Positions 1 through 6,262 of a DNA stretch of 9,899 nt are shown here, piece by piece. Source of the stretch: Pseudomonadota bacterium (GTDB lineage Bacteria; Pseudomonadota; Alphaproteobacteria; Rhizobiales; Rhizobiaceae); assembly GCA_023428515.1 (NCBI GenBank), contig JAEYXI010000409.1, forward strand, positions 1-9,899, in the 5' to 3' direction. Position numbers and translations under genes: made by a program. Under the pieces are notes generated by a model. The model was given only the letters and a program-made list of their open reading frames with translations, ran no database searches and was not told the DNA's origin. Position 1 is the first letter of the stretch; every line of letters starts with the position of its first letter.

Positions 1-922
1 GGCCGGCATCGTCAAGGATGCCGGCGACGACCCCGACGTCACCCATGGCGCGTTGATCATGAGCACGGTTCGCCGAGGTGCACCCGGCAGCGGCATCACC
101 TTCAAGGCCGGTCCAGGGGTCGGCACCGTGACACGCCCCGGCCTGCCGCTGCCGCCTGGCGAGCCGGCCATCAATCCCGTGCCTCGTCGTATGATCGCGC
201 AAGCGGTCGCCGAAGTGGCCGGCAGCGAGACAGATTTCCAGGTGGAAATATCGGTCGCCGACGGCGAGAAAATCGCAGAAAGGACGCTGAACGGCCGCCT
301 CGGTATTCTCGGAGGCATATCCATCCTCGGAACGACGGGAATTGTCATCCCGTTTTCCTGCTCGGCCTGGATCCACTCCATCTGGCGCGGCATAGATGTC
401 GCCCGAGCGGCCGGTCTCGATCACGTCGCCGGATCCACGGGAAATACGTCCGAAAAGGCCGTCCAGGTGCATCACGGTCTGCCGGAAATCGCCTTGATCG
501 ATATGGGCGATTTCGTGGGCGGCATGCTGAAATACCTGCGCGACCATCCCGTCCCAAGGGTTACGATTGCGGGTGGTGTCGCCAAAATGACCAAGCTCGC
601 CCAGGGCATGCTGGACCTGCACTCGAAGCGAGGGCTGGCCGATCTCGAAGCCTTGGCACGGGTTGCCGCGGAATCCGGTGCGCAAGCCGGTCTCGTGGAG
701 CGGATCGCTGCCTCCAATACGGTGCTTGAGGCTTTCACGCTGGCAGGCGAAAACGGCCTGCCGCTCGGCGACCGCATTGCGGCGCTCGCGTGGAAAACGG
801 CCGCAAAGGCGCTGAACGATCCGGCGATTGCGCTGGAGATCCTTGTTTTCGATCGCGCGGGGCGGCTCGTCGGCCAAGCGCCTTTCACTCCCTCCGATCA
901 TTCGGCATCCCTGTCCGGATAA
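1..922 (+). CDS. cbiD: C1-methyltransferase CbiD (cobalt-precorrin-5B type), 5' truncated by window edge
   Basis: CbiD transfers a methyl group from S-adenosylmethionine to C-1 of the corrin ring at the precorrin-5 stage. The reading frame is open from base 2, so the gene begins before the window. 306 residues are visible against roughly 360-370 for the family, so about 60 N-terminal residues are missing. The first visible residues contain [12 protein letters not shown], a CbiD hallmark, which shows that the ATG/TTG codons near 53-59 are internal and not the start. Further family blocks are [27 protein letters not shown] with PFS, and [12 protein letters not shown]. The gene ends with TAA at 920-922, and its last 25 bp overlap the end of cobM on the other strand. 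CbiD belongs to the anaerobic cobalamin route, whereas all its neighbours are aerobic-type; no cobF is seen in the window, so I infer that it does the CobF step. Family call is firm; the exact substrate here (metal-free precorrin-5) is inference. Confidence 0.93.
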   Translation, partial: AGIVKDAGDDPDVTHGALIMSTVRRGAPGSGITFKAGPGVGTVTRPGLPLPPGEPAINPVPRRMIAQAVAEVAGSETDFQVEISVADGEKIAERTLNGRLGILGGISILGTTGIVIPFSCSAWIHSIWRGIDVARAAGLDHVAGSTGNTSEKAVQVHHGLPEIALIDMGDFVGGMLKYLRDHPVPRVTIAGGVAKMTKLAQGMLDLHSKRGLADLEALARVAAESGAQAGLVERIAASNTVLEAFTLAGENGLPLGDRIAALAWKTAAKALNDPAIALEILVFDRAGRLVGQAPFTPSDHSASLSG

Positions 923-1695
923 TCCTCGCTTCGCTCTGCCCAGCCTGGGCGGAAGCGACGTACATAGTCGGCATTGTATAGCCGACTTTCGTTGAAATCG
1001 GTCGAACTCAGTCCCCTACCGACGAAGATCAGCGCGGTTCGTTCCGCCGGCTCCGCGGCGAGTTTCTCTTCGATGTCGGCCAAAGTGCCGCGAATGATCC
1101 GCTCTTCCGGCCAGGAAGCGCGGACGACGATCGCCACTGGGCAATCAGCGCCATAGAGCGGCGTCAGTTCGGTCACGATCTTGTCCAGCGCATGAACGGC
1201 AAGATGGATCGCCAGCGTTGCGCCTGTCGCGCCGAAGGCGGCAAGCGTTTCGCCCTCGGGCATTTTCGACGCCCGGCCTGAAACGCGTGTCAGCACGAGG
1301 CTCTGCGCCACTTCCGGAATGGTCAGTTCGCGCTTCAGCGCCGCCGCTGCCGCGGCGAAGGAAGGGACGCCCGGCGTCAGCGTATAGTCGATGCCGTGCT
1401 TTTCCAGCCGGCGGATCTGCTCGGCGACGGCGCTCCAGACGGAAAGGTCGCCCGAATGTAGCCGCGCCACGTCCATGCCAGCCTCCTGGGCTGCAACGTA
1501 TTCAGCTTCGATATCATCCAGTGAGAGTGAGCCGGTATCGACGATGCGCGCATCCTTGGGGCACCAGTCGAGCAGTTCCTTCGGCATGATCGAACCCGCA
1601 TAGAGACACACGGGCGAGCGCGAAAGTATGTCGCGGCCACGGACGGTGATGAGGTCGGCTGCGCCCGGTCCGGCGCCGATGAAATGCACGGTCAT
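898..1695 (-). CDS. cobM: precorrin-4 C(11)-methyltransferase CobM
   Basis: CobM is a cytoplasmic SAM-dependent tetrapyrrole methylase that methylates C-11 of precorrin-4 to give precorrin-5. The 265-residue product has the expected length and layout: FIGAGPG at 5-11 followed by LITVRG (N-terminal methylase loop), LYAGS at 31-35, LHSGDLS at 79-85, [13 protein letters not shown] at 108-120, ASWPEE at 193-198 and ALIFVGR near 221-227. The loop at 80-85 reads HSGDLS, where most relatives including CobI, CobJ and CobL here keep Asp-Pro; I note this as an oddity, not a defect. The ATG at 1695 overlaps the cobE stop as ATGA, and AAGGA at 1706-1702 lies 6 nt upstream, which fixes the start. It is the last gene of the cobL-cobE-cobM block. 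Its final 8 codons overlap the end of cbiD, and no terminator can fit between the two genes. Confidence 0.95.
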   Translation of the reverse strand: MTVHFIGAGPGAADLITVRGRDILSRSPVCLYAGSIMPKELLDWCPKDARIVDTGSLSLDDIEAEYVAAQEAGMDVARLHSGDLSVWSAVAEQIRRLEKHGIDYTLTPGVPSFAAAAAALKRELTIPEVAQSLVLTRVSGRASKMPEGETLAAFGATGATLAIHLAVHALDKIVTELTPLYGADCPVAIVVRASWPEERIIRGTLADIEEKLAAEPAERTALIFVGRGLSSTDFNESRLYNADYVRRFRPGWAERSEDYPDRDAE

Positions 1696-2102
1696 GGGTG
1701 GTCCTTGGATTCGTCCTTGGGGCCGTCATTGGAGTGCGCGAGTGCGCAGGTGGCCCCCCCGCTTATCATGCGGGCGACAATAAGTTTCGACCCTTCTCCC
1801 GCAACGGCCAATGCGGCGGTTTCCGAAAGGCTCGGGGTGGACGTGTGCATAAGGCTGCGTTGCGAGACGGTTCGGCTACGACCTTCAGCTTTCTTCAGCG
1901 AGGTTTCATCGGCAGCATACAGCGGCAGCGATAATCTGGCAGCGAGTTCGATCAATCCCGCCTCATGGCGCTTGATCTCTCCCGTCGCCAGCATCGCGAC
2001 GGATTCACGTGAAATACCGGCTCGACCGCACGCCGCATCGAGGGCAGTGAGCAAGGCCTGCGCCGATGTGCCCTTCCGGCAGCCAAATCCTGCAACAATC
2101 AC
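1692..2102 (-). CDS. cobE: CobE, CbiG C-terminal-domain protein
   Basis: CobE is a small protein homologous to the C-terminal domain of CbiG. It is needed for cobalamin synthesis in aerobic producers, but its biochemical role is not settled. The 136-residue product starts with the family signature GFGCRKG (5-11) and carries SLSETAAL (91-98) followed by a hydrophobic strand and a Gly-rich segment, as in CbiG C-terminal domains. I chose the GTG at 2102 because it overlaps the cobL stop as GTGA and has GGGAGA at 2114-2109, 6 nt upstream. A longer frame from another GTG at 2132 would add 10 residues but has no convincing ribosome binding site. The gene joins cobM by an ATGA overlap. There is no CbiG N-terminal (lactone-opening) domain anywhere in the window, which matters because the C1 methyltransferase here is CbiD. 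Confidence 0.9.
   Translation of the reverse strand: MIVAGFGCRKGTSAQALLTALDAACGRAGISRESVAMLATGEIKRHEAGLIELAARLSLPLYAADETSLKKAEGRSRTVSQRSLMHTSTPSLSETAALAVAGEGSKLIVARMISGGATCALAHSNDGPKDESKDHP
1702..1706 (-). promoter_or_regulatory. ribosome binding site of cobM
   Basis: AAGGA on the minus strand, 6 nt before the cobM ATG and inside the last codons of cobE. It supports the ATGA stop/start overlap as the true start. Confidence 0.7.
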
Positions 2103-3367
2103 AGTGTATCTCCCGGCTTCGTCCAACTCCACTGGGTCACCGGCATGGCAGGCTTCCAGCCCTGCATCGATCCTATGGGTGCTGCGCGGGAGAGATCGAT
2201 GCGGATGAGGTCACCGCCCAGTCTGGCGTGTGCCGTCATCAGTATCGCTTCCATTTCCAGCGTCACGGCATTGGCGACCAGTCGGCCACCGCGCCTGAGC
2301 GCATCGATGGCGGCATCGAACACGCCCGGTTTGCTGCCGCCGCCGCCGATGAAGATCGCGTTTGGCCGTGGCAGTCCGCCCAGAGCCGACGGCGCTTCGC
2401 CTTCCACCAGTTTCAGGCCCGGCACCCCGAAGGCTGCGGCATTGCGGCGGATGCGAGCGGCCCGCTCGGGATGGGCCTCAACGGCGATCGCGGCAAGCGA
2501 GGTGTCGGCCAGCATCCATTCGATCCCGATCGACCCGGAGCCGGCACCGATATCCCAGAGCAATTCGCCGCGCCGCGGCGCCAGCGCCGACAATGTCAGG
2601 GCCCGGATTTCCCGCTTGGTGATTTGCCCGTCATGCTCAAAAAGGGCGTCGTCGAGGCCGAAGGCGCGCGGCAGGATACGTGCTTGCGCCTCGGCGGCTA
2701 CTTCGATCGCGACCACGTTCAGGGAGTTGACGGCAGCCAACTCCAAATCCCGGGCGCCCGCCGAGCGGATCTGCTCCTGCTCGCCGCCGAGCGCTTCCAA
2801 GACATTTAGACGGGATGCGCCGAAGCCTGCTGCAGTCAGGAGGGCGGCGATCTCGGCCGGCCCGTTTTCGTCCGAGGTCAGCGCGATGATCCGGCGACCC
2901 GGATGCAGCAGCGGCCTGAGGAGATCGAGTGGCCTTCCGTGCAGCGATACGGTTTCGACTTCCTGCAGAGGCCAGCAGAGACGGGAGGCGGCCAGCGAAA
3001 AGGAGGATGGGGCAGGGTAGGCGATCAGTTCATCGGCGCGGACTCGCCGCGACAGCGTCGCTCCGACCCCGAAAAGGAAAGGATCGCCCGAGGCCAGCAC
3101 ACATACGGCTTGGCCGCGCAGCGCCACCACGTCGCACATGGCGGCATCGAAGGGCGTGGGCCACGGACGTGCGTCACCGGAAATCAGCGAGGCGGCAAGG
3201 TCGAGATGACGTTTGCCGCCGAAAACGACAGACGCGGATGAAATCGCCGTCCTGGCGTTTTCCCCCAGGCCCTTTACGCCATCCTCGCCGATGCCGACGA
3301 TAGACAGCCACCGGGTTTGCTTTAAAGCTGTTCGTTCCGATTCAGGAGGCAATGTGAAACACTCCAT
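2099..3367 (-). CDS. cobL: bifunctional precorrin-6Y C5,15-methyltransferase (decarboxylating) CobL
   Basis: CobL methylates C-5 and C-15 of precorrin-6B and decarboxylates the C-12 acetate, giving precorrin-8. It is a fusion of a CbiE-like and a CbiT-like domain. Counting from the ATG at 3367 (422 residues), the CbiE half shows GIGEDG 25-30, SGDPFLFG 93-100, PAPSSFSLAA 118-127 and HGRP 143-146. The CbiT half starts after FEHDGQITKREIRALTL (243-259) and has a Rossmann SAM motif WDIGAGSGSIGIEW 271-284 and IGGGG 340-344. The C terminus GWKPAMPVTQWSWTK is near-identical to known CobL. The frame stays open further upstream into cobK, but that extension is not CobL-like. Two starts are possible: ATG 3367, or TTG 3352, which has GGAG 9 nt upstream and gives the same 14 residues before the conserved Trp as my memory of the P. 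denitrificans protein. The gene diverges from cobK with no intergenic DNA and passes to cobE by a GTGA overlap. Confidence 0.95.
   Translation of the reverse strand: MECFTLPPESERTALKQTRWLSIVGIGEDGVKGLGENARTAISSASVVFGGKRHLDLAASLISGDARPWPTPFDAAMCDVVALRGQAVCVLASGDPFLFGVGATLSRRVRADELIAYPAPSSFSLAASRLCWPLQEVETVSLHGRPLDLLRPLLHPGRRIIALTSDENGPAEIAALLTAAGFGASRLNVLEALGGEQEQIRSAGARDLELAAVNSLNVVAIEVAAEAQARILPRAFGLDDALFEHDGQITKREIRALTLSALAPRRGELLWDIGAGSGSIGIEWMLADTSLAAIAVEAHPERAARIRRNAAAFGVPGLKLVEGEAPSALGGLPRPNAIFIGGGGSKPGVFDAAIDALRRGGRLVANAVTLEMEAILMTAHARLGGDLIRIDLSRAAPIGSMQGWKPAMPVTQWSWTKPGDTL
2109..2114 (-). promoter_or_regulatory. ribosome binding site of cobE
   Basis: GGGAGA on the minus strand, 6 nt before GTG 2102 and inside the last codons of cobL. 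It favours the GTGA-overlap start over the longer frame beginning at GTG 2132. Confidence 0.7.
3344..3349 (+). promoter_or_regulatory. ribosome binding site of cobK
   Basis: AGGAGG, a full anti-Shine-Dalgarno match, ends 4 nt before GTG 3354. It decides the cobK start against the longer open frame to 3213, whose extra residues are only the antisense of cobL. These bases are also within the possible first codons of cobL on the minus strand. Confidence 0.8.
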
Positions 3368-4145
3368 TCCAACCCGCGTGCTGATCCTGGGTGGTACGGC
3401 GGAGGCCCGTAGTCTGGCTGGCCGGCTTGCGGCGGACCCGCGCTTCGAGACGGAACTCTCGCTTGCTGGCCGCACCCGCGCGCCTGCAGAACAGCCGGTT
3501 TCCCTGCGCGTCGGGGGTTTTGGCGGAGCGGAGGGCCTGGCCACGTATCTCAAGGAGAAGGGTATCGAGATCCTGATCGATACAACACACCCCTATGCCG
3601 CCCGGATCTCCGGCAATGCCGCTCGAGCTGCCGTAGTCGCGGGCGTGTCGCTGGTGGCGCTTCGGCGAAGGCTGTGGCACCAGGTGCCCGGAGATCACTG
3701 GATCGAGGTCGGCAGCGTGGCAGAGGCGGTCGAAGCGCTGGGCAAGGTGCGGCGCAAGGCGTTTCTTACCCTCGGGCGACAGGAACTCGGACCATTCGAG
3801 GCGGCGCCGCAGCACGAATACCTTATTCGCAGCGTCGATCCTGTCGATCCGCCGCTGGCCGTTCCCCGCGCTACCTATCTGACGGCCCGCGGCCCCTTTG
3901 GAGAGGCCAACGAAGCTGAGTTGCTGAAGGAACACGGGATCGAGGTCATTGTTGCCAAGAATAGCGGTGGCCCGGCAAGTTACGGCAAGATCGCCGCTGC
4001 CCGTGCCCTCGGTATCGACGTCATTCTCGTTCGCAGGCCGGACTTGCCGGATGTCCCCTCCGTTGAGACCGTCGAGGAGATGGTTGCCTTTCTGAACCGC
4101 GCAGTGGCTCATGCCCCGGCTCCCCTGAAGGAGCGCGGCGAATAG
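3354..4145 (+). CDS. cobK: precorrin-6A reductase CobK
   Basis: CobK uses NADPH to reduce precorrin-6A to precorrin-6B. The start is a GTG at 3354 preceded by AGGAGG, giving 263 residues, the usual length. Family motifs: LGGTAEA at 12-18 (nucleotide-binding loop), DTTHPYA at 76-82, LTLGRQ at 138-143, TARGPF at 177-182, AKNSGG at 201-206 followed by SYGKIAAAR, and a C-terminal VRRP segment. It is the only gene of this stretch on the plus strand: its start overlaps or abuts the cobL start head to head, and its last 37 bp overlap the end of cobJ. Its promoter must therefore lie inside cobL coding sequence, and cobK transcripts would be antisense to cobL and cobJ ends. No frameshift or missing motif is seen. 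Confidence 0.95.
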   Translation: MKHSIPTRVLILGGTAEARSLAGRLAADPRFETELSLAGRTRAPAEQPVSLRVGGFGGAEGLATYLKEKGIEILIDTTHPYAARISGNAARAAVVAGVSLVALRRRLWHQVPGDHWIEVGSVAEAVEALGKVRRKAFLTLGRQELGPFEAAPQHEYLIRSVDPVDPPLAVPRATYLTARGPFGEANEAELLKEHGIEVIVAKNSGGPASYGKIAAARALGIDVILVRRPDLPDVPSVETVEEMVAFLNRAVAHAPAPLKERGE

Positions 4146-4873
4146 ACGAGCGGGCGTGTTCCGTCGCGTTCGACGAGCCGGGTTTCTGCCGTGCCGACAA
4201 TGACGCAGGTTGCCATGTCGGCCATGCCGCCTTCGGCTTCCGATAGCGTGACAATCCGGATTGCCTCATCGGGCCGGCCGGCCGCGCGGCCGAAAATGAC
4301 GGGAACGCGGCCGGGCAGATTGGCGCGCAGAATGTCGAACGCCTCTCCCAGTTGATGAGGCCTTGCCTTGCTGATCGGGTTGTAGAACGCCATGACAAAG
4401 CCCGCCTGCGCTGCCGCAACCAGCCGTTTTTCAATGACCGACCATGGTTTCAGATTGTTGGACAGCGAGATCGCGCAAAAATCATGGCCGAGAGGTGCGC
4501 CGGCCTTCGCGGCTACCGCCAACATGGCGGTGACACCGGGAACAATGGAAAATTCGATGTCCCGCCATTCCGCCGGTCCTTCGTCCATCGCTTCGCACAC
4601 TGCCGCAGCCATTGCAAAGACGCCGGGATCGCCGCCCGAGACAACGCAGACCCTGCCGCCGCTTGCCGCCATGTCCAGCGCTGCCTTGGCGCGGGCGAGT
4701 TCCTCGCGGTTGTCCGATGCGTGACGGCGCTGGTCAGGTCTCAAGTTCAGGCGGTCGATATAGGGAAAATAGCCGAAGAAATCCTTCGCCGTGGCCACGG
4801 CAGCGAGCGCTTCGGCGGTAATCTGGTCCGGGCTACCTGGCCCGAGGCCGACGACGGTCAATGACCCCCTCAT
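4109..4873 (-). CDS. cobJ: precorrin-3B C(17)-methyltransferase CobJ
   Basis: CobJ methylates C-17 of precorrin-3B and contracts the macrocycle to give precorrin-4. From ATG 4873 the product is 254 residues, as expected. Motifs: VVGLGPGS 7-14, FGYFPYIDRLNLRPDQ 33-48, ASDNREE 52-58, SGGDPGVF 79-86, PGVTAML 112-118, GHDFCAISLS 129-138, FYNPISKARP 163-172 and FGRAAGRPDE 194-203. I preferred ATG 4873 because GGAG at 4884-4881 sits 7 nt upstream and the N terminus then matches known CobJ. An in-frame GTG two codons earlier (4879) overlaps the cobI stop as GTGA and is the alternative. The gene is the last of the cobN-G-H-I-J block, and its final codons overlap the end of cobK, so no terminator is possible between them. 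Confidence 0.96.
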   Translation of the reverse strand: MRGSLTVVGLGPGSPDQITAEALAAVATAKDFFGYFPYIDRLNLRPDQRRHASDNREELARAKAALDMAASGGRVCVVSGGDPGVFAMAAAVCEAMDEGPAEWRDIEFSIVPGVTAMLAVAAKAGAPLGHDFCAISLSNNLKPWSVIEKRLVAAAQAGFVMAFYNPISKARPHQLGEAFDILRANLPGRVPVIFGRAAGRPDEAIRIVTLSEAEGGMADMATCVIVGTAETRLVERDGTRPLVYSPRSFRGAGA

Positions 4874-4875
4874 TG

Positions 4876-5634
4876 TCACTCTCCGACCTCTCCCCTATGC
4901 CGCGTTGCCCAACCCGGCACCAGCACAATGGAAAAATAGGGGGCAGGGCTTTCGTCGCGCTCTCCCAGCTTCTGCGCCTTGCCGTTGGCCATCGTCCCAC
5001 GCTCGACGTAGAGGGCGTCGGAGAGTTTTCCGACCGAAGCCAGAGCGCGACGGATCTTCGGCAGGTTGCGGCCGACCTTCATGATCACAGCACCGTCGGT
5101 GTTGGCCAGTCGCGCCGCCAGCTTCTCTTCGGAAAGAGTGCCGGGCAGCACGCTCAGAACATCGTCACCCTGGACCAGCGGCAGCCCGGTCATCGACCAG
5201 CAGCCCGACATGGCGGTGACCCCGGGCACGACATCCGCCTGGTAATGGTTCTGCAGCCTGACATGCAGGTGCATGTATGAGCCGTAGAACAGCGGATCGC
5301 CTTCGCTCAGGACCGCGACATTCTTGCCGCTATCGAGCAGTCCGGCGATATCCTTTGCGGAACGGTCGAAGAAATCTGCGATTGGTCCCTTGTAGTCGGC
5401 CTCGTCCTTCTCTTTCTCGACCGTCACCGGATAGACGAGCGGCAGTTCCTTCGTGCCGGGCCGGATATGGGCCTCGGCGATGGCTCGGCCGTTGCCGGTG
5501 GATCCTTTCTTGCAGAAGAAGGCGATGACATCGGCTTCCTGGATCGCCCGCACAGCTTTCAGCGTCAGCAGTTCCGGATCGCCCGGCCCGGTGCCGACGC
5601 CGGTCAGCCGACCCTTGGCATGCTCCCCTTTCAC
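4876..5634 (-). CDS. cobI: precorrin-2 C(20)-methyltransferase CobI
   Basis: CobI methylates C-20 of precorrin-2 to make precorrin-3A, the entry step to the corrin branch. The product from GTG 5634 is 252 residues. Motifs: GVGTGPGDPELLTLKAV 12-28, ELPLVYPVT 63-71, VLSEGDPLFYGSYMHL 108-123, PGVTAMSGCWS 137-147, QGDDVLSVLPGT 155-166, KVGRNLPKIRRAL 186-198 and YVERGT 209-214. The GTG overlaps the cobH stop as GTGA, and GAGG at 5646-5643 lies 8 nt upstream. The frame stays open upstream to 6036, but those residues are arginine-rich antisense-like shadow of cobH and do not resemble CobI. The start codon is non-ATG, so translation probably depends on coupling to cobH. Confidence 0.96.
   Translation of the reverse strand: MKGEHAKGRLTGVGTGPGDPELLTLKAVRAIQEADVIAFFCKKGSTGNGRAIAEAHIRPGTKELPLVYPVTVEKEKDEADYKGPIADFFDRSAKDIAGLLDSGKNVAVLSEGDPLFYGSYMHLHVRLQNHYQADVVPGVTAMSGCWSMTGLPLVQGDDVLSVLPGTLSEEKLAARLANTDGAVIMKVGRNLPKIRRALASVGKLSDALYVERGTMANGKAQKLGERDESPAPYFSIVLVPGWATRHRGEVGE
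4881..4884 (-). promoter_or_regulatory. ribosome binding site of cobJ
   Basis: GGAG on the minus strand inside the end of cobI, 7 nt before ATG 4873 but only 1 nt before GTG 4879. It therefore favours the ATG. Confidence 0.6.
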
Positions 5635-6260
5635 AGGCCGGTCCTCGCCAGAGCATTGACGCAGGCGGCGGTCATCGCCGAGCCTCCCATCCGGCCGCGC
5701 ACGATGGCATAGGGTATTCCGTGCAGTGATTCCGTCAGAGCTTCCTTGGACTCGGCCGCGCCGACGAAACCGACCGGCATGCCGATGATCACTGCCGGGT
5801 GTGGTGCACCGGCATCGAGCATCTCGAGCAGGCGGAACAGCGCGGTCGGCGCGTTGCCGATGGCAACGACCGCGCCATCCATTTCGTCCCAGAGGTCGAG
5901 TGCGGCTGCGGAACGCGTATTGCCGATCGTTCGGGCGAGTTCGATCGTTCGGCTGTCGCGCAAGGTGCAGATCACATCGTTGTCGGCCGGCAGGCGCGCG
6001 CGCGTAATGCCGTGCGCCACCATCTCGGCATCGCAATAGACCGGCTTTCCGGCGTGCAGTGCCCCGCGGCCTTTCGCGACGAAATCCTTGGAGAACCGGA
6101 AGTGCGTGGCGGCTTCCACCAGCCCGCAGGCATGGATCATGCGTACAGCGATCTCGGCTTGTTCGGCGGAAAAGGCCGAAAGATCAGCTTCTTCGCGGAT
6201 GATCGCGAAGGACTTCTCGTAGATCGCATTGCCTTCACGGATATAGTCATAAGTGCTCAT
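5631..6260 (-). CDS. cobH: precorrin-8X methylmutase CobH
   Basis: CobH moves the methyl group from C-11 to C-12 of precorrin-8X, forming hydrogenobyrinic acid, the last ring-forming step. The 209-residue product aligns end to end with known CobH: YDYIREGNAIYEKSFAIIR from residue 4, catalytic histidine at 43 in MIHACG, CDAEMVAHGITRARLP 76-91, IGNTRSAAAL 112-121, IGNAPTALF 134-142, GMPVGFVGAAESKEAL 160-175 and GGSAMTAA 192-199. I took ATG 6260 because AGGA at 6269-6266 has 5-nt spacing to it and the N terminus matches the known protein. A second in-frame ATG at 6266 forms an ATGA overlap with the cobG stop but has the AGGA touching it. It is translationally linked to cobG and cobI. Confidence 0.96.
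   Translation of the reverse strand: MSTYDYIREGNAIYEKSFAIIREEADLSAFSAEQAEIAVRMIHACGLVEAATHFRFSKDFVAKGRGALHAGKPVYCDAEMVAHGITRARLPADNDVICTLRDSRTIELARTIGNTRSAAALDLWDEMDGAVVAIGNAPTALFRLLEMLDAGAPHPAVIIGMPVGFVGAAESKEALTESLHGIPYAIVRGRMGGSAMTAACVNALARTGL
5643..5646 (-). promoter_or_regulatory. ribosome binding site of cobI
   Basis: GAGG on the minus strand inside the end of cobH, 8 nt before GTG 5634. It supports that rare start over the longer open frame. Confidence 0.6.
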
Positions 6261-6262
6261 GG

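Noticed and set aside
1725..1765. C-rich run and disordered tail at the cobE end, considered as a sign of frameshift
   Set aside because: The conserved CobE core, the stop and the ATGA join to cobM are all in frame. A charged variable tail is normal for such small proteins.
2145..3020. Plus-strand open frames opposite cobL (to about 290 codons)
   Set aside because: Ser/Arg/Ala-rich composition with no domain, fully within the conserved cobL gene: a codon-bias shadow.
3319..3330. AT-richer TGCTTTAAAGC as a possible -10 element for cobK
   Set aside because: No matching -35 element at proper spacing could be seen, and promoters of this lineage are hard to call by eye. Not supported enough to list as a promoter.
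3368..3553. N-terminal extension of the cobL frame over cobK
   Set aside because: It is antisense to the conserved cobK nucleotide-binding region and has no CobL similarity. The known protein begins shortly before the conserved Trp-Leu-x-Ile-Val-Gly-Ile-Gly block.
5635..6036. N-terminal extension of the cobI frame into cobH
   Set aside because: The residues are arginine-rich and unlike CobI, whereas GTG 5634 has a ribosome binding site and gives the normal N terminus.
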